From assembly GCA_945862245.1 (NCBI GenBank), contig CAMAXN010000001.1, positions 1 to 64,000 of the forward strand: a stretch of DNA of 64,000 nt, given 5' to 3'. Below the pieces are notes generated by a model that did no database searches, was not told the origin of the DNA, and saw only the letters and a program-made list of their open reading frames with translations. This DNA is from Prosthecobacter debontii. GTDB lineage: Bacteria; Verrucomicrobiota; Verrucomicrobiia; Verrucomicrobiales; Akkermansiaceae. Below, piece after piece: positions 25,394-34,543 of the stretch (the stretch's first letter is position 1; every line of letters starts with the position of its first letter). The translations under genes were made by a program, and so were the position numbers.

Positions 25394-27220
25394 TCACTTA
25401 ATCTCAGCCTGATCGAACATCGCCTCCTGATGGCGTGAGCCGTCGCGGTTGCCTGCGGTGACCGCAAGTCCGGCGGTGATGGATTCGCCCATTTCGACGG
25501 TGACCGGTTCCCCGATCCGGATCCATTCCTGGCCGTCCGCTGCCGCATAGGCGGTGAAGAGATGGCCGCTGCGTTCCAGCTTCAGCCGAACCGGGTGATC
25601 GAATTTCGTGTAAGGGCTGATGGAGGTCTTGCCGTTCGGCTGGGCACGGCTGAAGAGCCGGACGCCCTGCTTCGATTGGAGCAGGGCTACGCTGCGGGAT
25701 CCTGCTTCGAGATTCTCGCGCATCATCACGCCGGCCATGGGTTGCCGGGTTTCCCCCTCCATCCCCAACAAGTGCGCTTGGATCACCTTGTCGCCCTCCG
25801 CTGCGGTGTAGGCGTATTGGAAATTATCGATGGTTTCACCGGGTTCACCGATGTCGCGGCCGCTGCCTCGCACCGTGATCACACCGTCTTGGAGATTCGC
25901 TCCACCCCAGGGCCGCTGCTCATGGCCTACAAATTCGGTATCCCATTTCCCGGGCAGGATGCCGCGTGTCACGAAAGGGATCGAAGCCGCCGCCCATGCC
26001 GTCCCGTTGCTGTTGGCGACATGACAGCGGAAATGGTACGGCGTCCATGGTTTCAGTCCGGAGATCGCCGTCTTGAAGGGATCACCGGCTTTGCGGCTGC
26101 CAAGCTTTTCGGCATGAGCCCACTTGGCGGGATCGGTGCCTCCGTCCGTTTCCCCCCAATAGATCGTCACCTCGGAAGCCGGGGTCGAGTCGTAGATGAT
26201 CTTGCCGTTGAGGGTGGCGCTTTCCCGGGTCACACCGGTTGCCCATTCGCCGTTGTTGACCACGGCGGGCAGCCCCGATGACTTGTAGTCGAGATGAATC
26301 TTCTTTTGGATGGGGCGTTCCCATTTGTCTTCTTTTCGGGGAATGGCGGTCAGGACATTGTCCGGTGTGATGCGGAAGACTTCCAGTTCCCCGTTGCTGC
26401 TCGCCCAGTTGATCCCCCGCCACGTGTTGTTCACCCCGCCGCCCTGGTGGCCGACCATAATCATGATCACATTATAGTCTTGGATGATGCGGTGATACTT
26501 GTCCGCCGCGCTGAAAGTCCACCAGTTCTCATCGATGGGGCGGAAGTGGTGGATGAGGATCACGGGCCTGCCGGTGTCGCCGACGTTCTTGCGCAGATCC
26601 TCCTCCAGAAATGCCCGCGAAAAAAGCGGGTCGTGCGAACCGGCGCTGTAGGTGTCCGCCTCACCGTGCCAGCCGTTGCCGGGGAAGATGTTCAGGTTGA
26701 TGAAGTGGATCCCGTCCCAATCCCACGAGTAGTGGTATCCGTTCTCCGAGATGTTTTGGATGAAGCCGAGCTCGAGGCGCTTTGCGTTGCGTTCCTTGAT
26801 CCTGTCGTAAACGAAAAGGTTGGGGTTCCAATCGTGGTTTCCCATACCTTCGAAAACCGGGAATTTGCATTTCCCCTCACCGTTGACCCCGAATTGCGCG
26901 ATGTAGTTCTGCCACTCCTCGGGATACTTTTCGGCCACGGAGCCATGGTCGATTAGGTCGCCCGACATGATCACCGCACGCGGCTTTTCGACCACGCCGC
27001 CGATTTCCGCGGGAAACGGCGTCCCGGGCAGCGCGTTGATCCAATCCACCACCGGAGTCGTGACCTTCGGCGGCTCCCCGGCTCCGAAGTGGCAGTCCGA
27101 ATAGGCGAAAAACGTGATGTCCGCCGCAAAAACAGGAAGGCAAAGCGCGGCTTGTGCGGCGCATGTCGCCCACAGGGAATAGCGTGTGTGGGGTCGTTGG
27201 GTTTTTGCTTTCATCGGCAT
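25394..27220 (-). CDS. Secreted metallophosphoesterase with C-terminal accessory domains
   Basis: This 608-residue protein has a signal peptide (about 1-32, ending VFAAD) and a calcineurin-type metallophosphoesterase domain at about 33-300. Its metal-binding motifs are FAYSDCHFG, MSGDLIDHG, GMGNHDWNP, ILIHHFRP and VGHQGGG. A fibronectin-like domain lies near 310-400, followed by a beta-sandwich region (about 420-605) with DGVITVRGSGRDIG, which resembles LamG/DUF1349-like carbohydrate-binding modules. It probably cleaves phosphate esters or phosphodiesters outside the cytoplasm. The purple-acid-phosphatase-like gene lies 24 bases upstream on the same strand, so both form an operon. No Pho box was seen near them. 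Confidence 0.78.
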   Translation of the reverse strand: MPMKAKTQRPHTRYSLWATCAAQAALCLPVFAADITFFAYSDCHFGAGEPPKVTTPVVDWINALPGTPFPAEIGGVVEKPRAVIMSGDLIDHGSVAEKYPEEWQNYIAQFGVNGEGKCKFPVFEGMGNHDWNPNLFVYDRIKERNAKRLELGFIQNISENGYHYSWDWDGIHFINLNIFPGNGWHGEADTYSAGSHDPLFSRAFLEEDLRKNVGDTGRPVILIHHFRPIDENWWTFSAADKYHRIIQDYNVIMIMVGHQGGGVNNTWRGINWASSNGELEVFRITPDNVLTAIPRKEDKWERPIQKKIHLDYKSSGLPAVVNNGEWATGVTRESATLNGKIIYDSTPASEVTIYWGETDGGTDPAKWAHAEKLGSRKAGDPFKTAISGLKPWTPYHFRCHVANSNGTAWAAASIPFVTRGILPGKWDTEFVGHEQRPWGGANLQDGVITVRGSGRDIGEPGETIDNFQYAYTAAEGDKVIQAHLLGMEGETRQPMAGVMMRENLEAGSRSVALLQSKQGVRLFSRAQPNGKTSISPYTKFDHPVRLKLERSGHLFTAYAAADGQEWIRIGEPVTVEMGESITAGLAVTAGNRDGSRHQEAMFDQAEIK

Positions 27221-27244
27221 GGTGTGGGTTTGGTGCGGTTTCTC

Positions 27245-28513
27245 CTATTCCTTGGTGATGGTGAAGGAATCAAAGACCTCGCCATCGGTGCCGAGAGCGC
27301 GGAGCTGCAAGCGCCCGCCCTCGATATCCAGGATGATGGAACCCAGCCTGTTCTCCGAGACCTTCATCACCGGGTGATTGAGCTTGCCGCCGCTGATCTT
27401 GCCGGAATTTCCCCCCACCACATAAACAGTTCCCTTTTCGGCACCCGTTTTCTTCCGATAGGCGCCCTCCGATTCGGGCCGACCGTTGAAATGGTTGACT
27501 GCCATGGTCGCGACATCGAATTCCGAGCTGCTGCCATAGTGCCCGTTGATGAGCATCGAGCGCTCGTAGCTATGGCTATGGCCGCAGAGCACGAGATCGG
27601 CTCCATGTTTTTCCAGGATGGGCAGGGCGTTGGAGCGCATCTCGCCCAACGCCCTCTCGGTATCCGAGTCATGCGATCCCTTGCTGTAGGGAGGAAGATG
27701 CCAGAAGGCGATCAACCAGGTCTTTTCGCTAGCCGCAAGGTCGGTTTCGAGCCATTTGAACATCGGGCTATCTGCGCGCCGGTCACCTTCGGAGTCGAGG
27801 CAGACGAAATGGATGTTGGCATAGTCGAAGGAATAATGGTGCTCGGTGCCGGAGGGTTGGCCGCCGCACTCGCCCTTGGTAGGGAAGCGGAAAGCATTGA
27901 AATAGGGCGCGCCCCGATCGGTGGCGGTGTCGTGGTTTCCGTAAGTCGACCACAAGGGCGAGCTGGCCAACATTTTCGGATAGGTGTCGAAGACCGCCTG
28001 CGTGAGCTCATTCTCGGTATTGTTGGGATAGGCGTTGTCGCCGAGCATCAGCCACAGATCCGGAATTTTGAAATGGGGCGAGTTCGGGTAGGAGTCGCGG
28101 ACTTTTTCGGCGCGTCCGCTGCCGTCTCCGCCCGTTCCGGAATCACCCAAAACCCAAACCCGCACCGGCGGAACGGAACCCGGTTTCGGGGCGGTCTTGA
28201 ATTGGAAATCGGCCGATCCACCGGCCATCACTATTTTCGAGCTGCCTACCGAATAATAGTAGGTGGTGGAGGGATCTAGGCCCGTCAGGCGGACTTCGTG
28301 CTCGCGCCCCGATTCAGCCGCGCGGGCGATCTCGCCCAATTCTCCGGGCTTCATCCCATAGCGAACCATGCCGTCGGTCGCCTCCTCGGTTTGCCAACAA
28401 ACCGTGATCGCATCCGGCGAAGGCATTTGCAGGTAGGGGCCGCGGCTGAGTCCGTCGGCGGGAACGGCATGGGCCGGAAAAATGAGGCAAAAAAGGATCA
28501 GTCGCAGGCTCAT
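27245..28513 (-). CDS. Purple-acid-phosphatase-like metallophosphoesterase
   Basis: This 422-residue secreted protein has a signal peptide (1-16), an N-terminal fibronectin-III-like domain (about 20-105, starting RGPYLQMPSPDAITVCW) and a phosphoesterase domain. The five metal-ligand blocks of purple acid phosphatases are present: LGDSGTGGD, LGDNAYP, YGNHDTATD, AFWHLPPYSKG and CGHSHSYERS. Such enzymes release phosphate from esters using a dinuclear metal site. It is the first gene of a two-gene minus-strand unit with the metallophosphoesterase at 25394. Confidence 0.85.
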   Translation of the reverse strand: MSLRLILFCLIFPAHAVPADGLSRGPYLQMPSPDAITVCWQTEEATDGMVRYGMKPGELGEIARAAESGREHEVRLTGLDPSTTYYYSVGSSKIVMAGGSADFQFKTAPKPGSVPPVRVWVLGDSGTGGDGSGRAEKVRDSYPNSPHFKIPDLWLMLGDNAYPNNTENELTQAVFDTYPKMLASSPLWSTYGNHDTATDRGAPYFNAFRFPTKGECGGQPSGTEHHYSFDYANIHFVCLDSEGDRRADSPMFKWLETDLAASEKTWLIAFWHLPPYSKGSHDSDTERALGEMRSNALPILEKHGADLVLCGHSHSYERSMLINGHYGSSSEFDVATMAVNHFNGRPESEGAYRKKTGAEKGTVYVVGGNSGKISGGKLNHPVMKVSENRLGSIILDIEGGRLQLRALGTDGEVFDSFTITKE

Positions 28514-28674
28514 AGGTCTTCAGATCTTGGGTTTGGGTCTTCTTGGTCAACCTTGTGGTCATCGGCGCCAGAATCACATATATCGCCCTGCTTAGGGTTG
28601 TCATGCAAATTCATCAAAATCGCCCACCATGCCCTGATCTTGCGCCTCATCGATTCGATGAATGATGATACTCG

Positions 28675-29739
28675 TCACCGCTTCACCCTCGCGGCCTTGA
28701 GCATGCCGCAACCGGCGGCGACATCGATGCCGCGGCGCTGGCGGAAGGTGCAGGGAATGCCTAACTCGCGAAGGGTATTCTGGAAGGAAAGGCCGGAAGA
28801 ACTACTATGTCCATCATAACCTTCGGTGGGGTTGAGGGGGATGAGGTTCACGTGGCTGTCGATTCCATCCAGTAGGATGGCGAGGCGGCGTGCGGTGTCT
28901 TCGGAATCGTTTTTCCCAGCGATAAGGATCCACTCAAAAAAAATGCGTTTCCCCGTGTCGCGCGAGTAGCTGCGGCAGGCGGCGATGAGGCTTTCGAGAT
29001 TCCACTTTTTGCTGGCGGGAACGAGCGCGGAGCGCTCCGCCTCGGTGGAACTGTGGAGGCTGACGGCGAGGCGGTAAGGGCGTTTCTCCCTCGCCATGCG
29101 CAGGATATTGGGAACGTATCCGACGGTGCTGATCGCGATGCGTGCGGGACCGATCGCGCAGCCTCGTGGGTCGGAAACGATGTCCATCGCTTTCATGACC
29201 GCGTCGTAGTTGTGCAGCGGCTCACCCATGCCCATCAGCACAAGGTTGCGGAGGCGGCGGTGCGGATGGCTGGCGGCGAGCGCGCGGCGGACGTGCAGGA
29301 CCTGCGCGACGATCTCCCCGGCGGTGAGGTGGCGCACAAAACCCATCTGGCCTGTTGCGCAGAACACGCAGCCCATCGCGCAGCCGGCCTGCGAGCTGAC
29401 GCAGGCGGTGAAGCGGCCCTCATACTCCATTAGCACAGTCTCAATGACCTGCCCGTCAGTGAGGCGGAGTAGGTATTTGCGGGTGAGGCCATCAGAGCTA
29501 TGGATTTCCTCCGCCTGCTCGGGGAGATCGATGCAATGGCTTTTGCCGGCACCGATATTTCCTGCAACCCATTTTGCTAGGGGCGGGGAAAGGGCTACTT
29601 GAGAGGGATCAGCGGTGGCTTGGCGGTGGACTATGCGCCAGAGCTGTTTCGCGTGGTGCGTGAGCACGTTGTCCGCGGTAAGCACGGCTTCAAGTTCAGT
29701 GAAAGTGAGGCCTAGAAGGGATTTGTCGGGAATACTCAC
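28675..29739 (-). CDS. rlmN: 23S rRNA/tRNA adenine-C2 methyltransferase RlmN
   Basis: This 354-residue radical-SAM enzyme methylates A2503 of 23S rRNA and A37 of some tRNAs. It has the cluster motif C-x3-C-x2-C (Cys120, 124, 127 in QAGCAMGCVFCATG), the MGMGEPLHNYDAV block near 187 and FEWILIAGKNDS near 275. The C-terminal catalytic cysteines lie in GIPCTFRQRRG and AAGCGML. Its ATG overlaps the stop of the upstream OmpA-domain gene by 4 bases (ATGA), so translation is coupled. Confidence 0.96.
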   Translation of the reverse strand: MSIPDKSLLGLTFTELEAVLTADNVLTHHAKQLWRIVHRQATADPSQVALSPPLAKWVAGNIGAGKSHCIDLPEQAEEIHSSDGLTRKYLLRLTDGQVIETVLMEYEGRFTACVSSQAGCAMGCVFCATGQMGFVRHLTAGEIVAQVLHVRRALAASHPHRRLRNLVLMGMGEPLHNYDAVMKAMDIVSDPRGCAIGPARIAISTVGYVPNILRMAREKRPYRLAVSLHSSTEAERSALVPASKKWNLESLIAACRSYSRDTGKRIFFEWILIAGKNDSEDTARRLAILLDGIDSHVNLIPLNPTEGYDGHSSSSGLSFQNTLRELGIPCTFRQRRGIDVAAGCGMLKAARVKR

Positions 29740-30992
29740 GGCTCAACTAGAATGGCGCGGGGAGCGGGTAGCTCTTCGACCGGCGTGGCTTTGAGGACGG
29801 GCGCTTCCTCCGCGACAGGTATAGCCTTGGGTGGCGGCGGGGGTTCCACGGGCTTGATTATCACGGCCTTCAGCGGATTCGGATCCAGTTCCGTTGCGGG
29901 CGTAGGCTTCGGCTCAAGAGCCGGCTGGGCTTTTGGCGCGACCTTAACCGGCTCGTCGCTAGGTAGGGTTTTCCGCATGCGGATCTCAACCCGACGGTTG
30001 GGAGCCTGTACATCGGCATCGCCGTTTAGGACCAGCGGCTGCGATTTCCCGAAGCCGCGTGTGATGATGCGTTCGGGGTTCATACGGATTGATGAAACGA
30101 GGTAATCCTTCACTGACTCGGCGCGTTCGCGGGAGAGTTCAATGTTGAAATCCTCGCTACCGATCAGGTCGCTGTGGCCTTCGATCCAGCAGTAGAGACT
30201 TGGGTTTTTATCAATGAGTAGAGCGAGCTTCATCAGCCCAACCTTGGCGCTCTCGCGGAGTTCGACGCGGTTGAATTCGAAAAGCAAGTCACTGGGTAGG
30301 AGGGTTTTCTTGGATAGCAGGATGTTCGGCGGTAAGTCTAATAGCTCATCGAGCGATTCGATACCGTCGAGCTTGCCGTTGTCCACAAGGCCGTTGTTGC
30401 CGCGCTTAATGAGGTCTTCGGTGAATTTCGTCATCTCGCCGTCATCGACCTGCACCGCGCCGGGATCGACGGTGATCTGCCCGATCGCGGCCGGTTGCAG
30501 CTCCGACTCCATGCGACCGAATTCTGGTAAATCTGCATCGAGGTCGAAGTTTGAGGAAACAGTTGTGTCCGGGGCGTCGAGCTCACCATCCGCCAGAGGA
30601 TTGGAAATTTTTAATGCATAGGCGGGATCTACCACTTCCGTGGTCATATCAATTTCGCTATCCTCAGGCAGCAAGTCGAGCAAGTCCACCTCCTCCAGCA
30701 GGGCAGCGGATTCGTTGGGCGGGGTGATGGTTTCCTCGGGAGGCAAGACCCGCTCCGGCTCGTAGGGCTTCACTTCTACCACTTGGCGGACGTTTATTTG
30801 CCCGGTGGAAATTTCCTGCGGTTGTTGGATGCCCAACGCTAATTTCACATGATCCAGTGCGAAAAAAACCAGCGCGTGAAGCAGTATGGATACGAACATG
30901 GCCGCCGTCGCCCAGAGCCCGAGGTGTTCAGCTCCCGGGAGGCGATAGGTGTCTTCTTCTCGCGAGTCGCTCCAGCGATACCTTTGCTCCAT
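29736..30992 (-). CDS. OmpA-domain protein with N-terminal membrane anchor and proline-rich tail
   Basis: This 418-residue protein has no cleavable signal peptide. A short charged N-terminus is followed by one membrane helix (about 29-50), an acidic linker and an OmpA-type peptidoglycan-binding domain (about 225-340). The domain has LLFEFNRVELRESA at its start and the EGHSDLIGSEDFNIELSRERAESV and GFGKSQPLV...NRRVEIRM blocks. The last 75 residues are rich in Pro, Ala and Glu with repeated (K/R)A-x-PV-E-E units. It may tie the inner membrane to the cell wall; partners are unknown. It is coupled to rlmN by a 4-base overlap. Confidence 0.8.
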   Translation of the reverse strand: MEQRYRWSDSREEDTYRLPGAEHLGLWATAAMFVSILLHALVFFALDHVKLALGIQQPQEISTGQINVRQVVEVKPYEPERVLPPEETITPPNESAALLEEVDLLDLLPEDSEIDMTTEVVDPAYALKISNPLADGELDAPDTTVSSNFDLDADLPEFGRMESELQPAAIGQITVDPGAVQVDDGEMTKFTEDLIKRGNNGLVDNGKLDGIESLDELLDLPPNILLSKKTLLPSDLLFEFNRVELRESAKVGLMKLALLIDKNPSLYCWIEGHSDLIGSEDFNIELSRERAESVKDYLVSSIRMNPERIITRGFGKSQPLVLNGDADVQAPNRRVEIRMRKTLPSDEPVKVAPKAQPALEPKPTPATELDPNPLKAVIIKPVEPPPPPKAIPVAEEAPVLKATPVEELPAPRAILVEP

Positions 30993-31096
30993 ATGTTTTA
31001 TACTAATCTGTGGAAATATGCAGGCAATGCCATAAAAAACAATTATGCGCGCTTCGGCATTAAAAATGCTAAATTAATATTATCCTGGTAAAAACG

Positions 31097-31321
31097 ATGC
31101 CTGACAAAAAAACAACGAAGAAGGTAGTAGCTAAAAAGGTCGCCAAAAAAGCCGCTGTAAAAAAAGTGGCTGTGAAGAAAGCACCTGCCAAGAAGGCTTC
31201 TCGCTCTATTGAGGCTATAGCAAATGCTGCTTATCTGAACTACCGACGCCGAATCGAGCAGGATCTTCCCGGCTGCCATAACAGCGACTGGTTGGAGGCC
31301 GAGCGCTCCCTTGGAATGTAA
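31097..31321 (+). CDS. Histone-H1-like lysine-rich N-terminus fused to a DUF2934-like domain
   Basis: This 74-residue protein consists of two parts. Residues 1-35 are almost only Lys, Ala, Val and Thr in KKAAVKK-type repeats, like bacterial histone-H1-like DNA-binding tails. Residues 36-74 (SIEAIANAAYLNYRRR to DWLEAERSLGM) match the pattern of DUF2934, a short domain ending in a W-x-x-AE-x-x-L motif. It is probably a small basic nucleoid-associated or nucleic-acid-binding protein; the function is unknown. It stands alone between the OmpA-domain gene and phoH. The following 219 bases (31322-31540) hold no further gene that I can see. Confidence 0.65.
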   Translation: MPDKKTTKKVVAKKVAKKAAVKKVAVKKAPAKKASRSIEAIANAAYLNYRRRIEQDLPGCHNSDWLEAERSLGM

Positions 31322-31540
31322 TGTTGAGCTGCTATTTGGTAACCTAGGTATGAAAATCTGGGCCTATTGTAATTAGGGATTGTCAATCCGTAGTAAAAAC
31401 AGATAATCAATGAAAGTTGATTAGATGTGCTGCCATTAAGCCAGCCTATTTAGGCTCTGAACGGATCCGTTTTTGGTCCAGAACGCGCTCCCCCCTGCGC
31501 GGCGTCCTTTTCCTAGCATTTTTTCCCTGCACCTACATCC

Positions 31541-33079
31541 ATGAACCCCAAACCCGTAATCCCCATATTAGAAATTATGCAACCCGCCCTTTTCGAAGAA
31601 TCATCCCCTGTCGCCCTCCCAAAAAAAGCCCGACGTACAGCCACTCAAGCGGTCGATGAATTCGGACTGAAAGCTCCTTCGAAACACGGTAAAAACTACG
31701 TCTTGGACACCAACGTCCTGCTACATGACCCGGCTTGTCTGGAACGATTTAAGGAAAATCATCTTTGCATTCTCGTCGATGTGCTTGCCGAGCTGGATAA
31801 GTTCAAGAGCGAGCAATCCGAGCGCGGAGCCAATGCTCGGCGCGTTCACCGCCGCCTCACCGACATTTTTGCAACCTCTTCCGCCGTGACCCGCGGCGTG
31901 CCTACCGAGGGCGGCGGCACGCTCCGTCTTGTGATCTATGATCCCGACGCCTGTCCGAATAATTCTGACCAACTCAAACAGTTCTACCGCATATTTCCGG
32001 ACCGCGAGCGCGTCGATCACCGGATTCTCGCCGCTTGTTTCCTGCTCCGCCAATACAACCCCGACGGACATGTCGCCCTAGTCACCAAGGATATCAACCT
32101 CCAGCTCAAGGCCCGTGCCGTGAGCATCGAATGCCAAGACTACCTCAACGATAAGGTCGATGCCCGCGAAGTCACTAACTATGAGGTGCGCCGTGTCGAG
32201 GTGGACTCCGCAGAGCTGCACCGCTTTGCAAGCAGCGGCGAGCTCGATGTCGAGGAAGGGCGCCGCCTTGGGGTTGCGATTAACGAATACGTCCTGCTAG
32301 CATGCGGCGAAAAACAGACCATCCCCGCGCGCTTAAATTTTAGTTGGAGCTTCGTGAGACTCAATATCCCGGAGGTTCTGAAAATTCCCGATGGCCAATC
32401 GCTCAAGCCACTCAACCTTGGGCAGCGCTGCCTGATCGACGCGTTGCTTAATCCGGACATTTCCCTTGTCACCTGCTACGGCCACGCCGGAACGGGCAAG
32501 ACTCTAGTTGCCGTCGCTGCCGGCCTGCATGAAATTTTCAATCGCCGCTACAACGGCATCACTGTCAGCCGCCCGGTCGTTTCGATGGGGGATCAGCTCG
32601 GCTTCCTGCCCGGCTCGCTCGATGAGAAAATGCGCCCGTGGCTGCAGCCCATCCATGATGCGCTCGATCTCCTGATGCGTCCGAACGTCCCGCTTGGGCC
32701 GAAGCGCAAGCAATCCAAGCCGGGGGATTCCGTCACCGCCAAGAAGCCTTACGAGATCCTGATGGAACAGGGAATCCTTGAGATTGAAGCGCTTTGCTAC
32801 ATCCGCGGGCGCTCGATCCCGAACCGCTTTTTCATCCTCGACGAAGCGCAGCAACTCACCCCGCAGGAGGCGAAAACCATCGTTACCCGCATGTCGCGGG
32901 ACTCGAAGCTTGTCCTCGTCGGCGACCCCGCGCAGATCGACAATCCCTACGTGGACAGCCGCAGCAACGGCCTCGTCTACACCCGCAACCGCTTGAAAGG
33001 CCAGCCTTTCGTAGCCCACGTCGCCCTCAACCGCGGCGAGCGCTCCGAACTCGCCGAGGCGGGTGCGCAGTTGATGTAA
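31541..33079 (+). CDS. phoH: PIN-PhoH family ATPase
   Basis: This 512-residue protein combines a PIN nuclease-like domain with a PhoH ATPase, as in the YlaK branch. The PIN domain spans about 50-190, with YVLDTNVLLHDPACL, the acidic VDVLAELDKFK block and DHRILAACFLL plus VTKDINLQLKA later. The PhoH domain spans about 290-512, with Walker A GHAGTGKTL at 314-322, SRPVVSMGDQLGFLPG, Walker B FFILDEAQQLTPQE and LVGDPAQIDNPYVD. Such proteins are thought to couple RNA unwinding to RNA cleavage. A methionine at codon 13 is a possible alternative start. Confidence 0.88.
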   Translation: MNPKPVIPILEIMQPALFEESSPVALPKKARRTATQAVDEFGLKAPSKHGKNYVLDTNVLLHDPACLERFKENHLCILVDVLAELDKFKSEQSERGANARRVHRRLTDIFATSSAVTRGVPTEGGGTLRLVIYDPDACPNNSDQLKQFYRIFPDRERVDHRILAACFLLRQYNPDGHVALVTKDINLQLKARAVSIECQDYLNDKVDAREVTNYEVRRVEVDSAELHRFASSGELDVEEGRRLGVAINEYVLLACGEKQTIPARLNFSWSFVRLNIPEVLKIPDGQSLKPLNLGQRCLIDALLNPDISLVTCYGHAGTGKTLVAVAAGLHEIFNRRYNGITVSRPVVSMGDQLGFLPGSLDEKMRPWLQPIHDALDLLMRPNVPLGPKRKQSKPGDSVTAKKPYEILMEQGILEIEALCYIRGRSIPNRFFILDEAQQLTPQEAKTIVTRMSRDSKLVLVGDPAQIDNPYVDSRSNGLVYTRNRLKGQPFVAHVALNRGERSELAEAGAQLM

Positions 33080-33137
33080 TCGCCCCCTCATATCTAGAGT
33101 TGTCGTATACCGCGCATGCGGCTACAAGCTCTCACGA

Positions 33138-34484
33138 ATGCATTACCCGACGAGATTTCAGAAGAAGACTCTGTGGATTGCCCTTACCGGCGTGGCCATG
33201 CTGGTGTTAGGTTCACTACTTGTCGGGCTGGTGAGGTTGGTTGGCCAGATATTTGGATTTCTGCAGCCGGTTTTAGTTCCACTTATCGTCGCGGGTATCA
33301 TTGCGTATCTGCTCGATCCAATCGTGCGGCTTTTGGAAAAACGCGGGCTGAACAGGCTTTGGGCGGTCGTGACTGTTTTTCTAGCTACCCTTATTGCCAT
33401 CATGTTGCTTGCCGCGGCGGTGCTTCCCGCGATCCAAGGTGGAAGAAATTTTATCAAGAAAATTTTCTCTGAGCCAGTGGCGGCGCAAAGCGTTGTAGCG
33501 GATGCGGCCCCATTGGAAGAAACTTCGGAAGAGAATAACGACACACCTAAAAAGTCGATCCGGAAGTCCGATGTGGAACCGGATCTTGCTCCCGCGCTGG
33601 CGCGCGCCCTCCACCATTTACGTGGCGAATACAAAGACGGCCCGATCGGCTGGGCGTTGACTGAAATTACCGATCGCGGTGAACCGATTTTCGATGCCAA
33701 CGGCTCACGGATGCCGAATTCTCTAGATTTCTTCTGGCGTACCCGTGCAGGGCGCACGCTCATCGAATATAAGGGCGAAATCCTCGAAACGGGCAAGCGC
33801 TGGATCTCGGCAGGCTCAACGAGGATATTCGGTTTTCTTGGTCTTGTGCTCGGTATGATCATGGTGCCGGTTTATCTATTCTTTTTCCTGAAAGACTCGG
33901 CCTCAATACGCGACCACTGGCACGACTTTGTGCCGCTGCGCGCGTCCCACTTTAAAACCGAGCTCGTATCTACGCTGCAGGAAATTAATGGTTACCTAAT
34001 CTCCTTCTTCCGCGGACAAGTGTTGGTAGGTATAATCGACGGCATTGTGGTCGGTATCGCACTTTTTATCTTTGATCTCCCTTATGCGCTATTGATTGGC
34101 GTCTTCATGGCTATTCTTGGGATCATCCCTTACATAGGGAATATCTTGTGCTTGATCCCCGCTTGTATCATCGGCTATCTCCATGCTCAGACCGCCTCGC
34201 CATACGGCTTGGAGCCATGGCCTTACGTGGGATTCGTGGTGCTGATTTTTGCCGGAGTCCAGCAGATTAACTCGCTCCTAACCGCTCCGAAAATCATTGG
34301 TGATTCTGTGGGGCTGCACCCTCTCACTGTAATTTTTTCCATTCTGTTCTGGTCAGTGGTGCTAGGTGGATTCGTGGGCGCCCTCCTCGCCGTGCCGCTC
34401 TCCGCCGCGGTAAAGGTCATTTTTCGCCGCTATATCTGGGTGAGAACCCTGCGCGAGGTAGATGTCCCTGAAACTCCAAGCTGA
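33138..34484 (+). CDS. AI-2E family transporter
   Basis: This 448-residue membrane protein has the PerM/AI-2E permease layout: two N-terminal helices (about 12-55), a helix near 75-95, a hydrophilic insert (about 115-205) that is longer than usual, and a helical bundle from about 230 to 435. The family signature G-x-x-PYIGNI is seen at LGIIPYIGNI (about 330), followed by QQINSLLTAPKIIGDSVGLHP near 375. Members export autoinducer-2 or act in Na+/H+ antiport; the substrate is not clear. It lies between phoH and an ECF sigma factor, all rightward. Confidence 0.85.
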   Translation: MHYPTRFQKKTLWIALTGVAMLVLGSLLVGLVRLVGQIFGFLQPVLVPLIVAGIIAYLLDPIVRLLEKRGLNRLWAVVTVFLATLIAIMLLAAAVLPAIQGGRNFIKKIFSEPVAAQSVVADAAPLEETSEENNDTPKKSIRKSDVEPDLAPALARALHHLRGEYKDGPIGWALTEITDRGEPIFDANGSRMPNSLDFFWRTRAGRTLIEYKGEILETGKRWISAGSTRIFGFLGLVLGMIMVPVYLFFFLKDSASIRDHWHDFVPLRASHFKTELVSTLQEINGYLISFFRGQVLVGIIDGIVVGIALFIFDLPYALLIGVFMAILGIIPYIGNILCLIPACIIGYLHAQTASPYGLEPWPYVGFVVLIFAGVQQINSLLTAPKIIGDSVGLHPLTVIFSILFWSVVLGGFVGALLAVPLSAAVKVIFRRYIWVRTLREVDVPETPS

Positions 34485-34543
34485 GCCGTTTTTTGGTTTT
34501 TTCGAGAAAGACATTTCCCGCCTGAGGTGTTAGAAATTTACCA

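Noticed and set aside
25394..28513. Phosphate control of the two metallophosphoesterases
   Set aside because: No Pho-box-like pair of TGTNAC/GTCAY half sites was found upstream of 28513 or between the genes.
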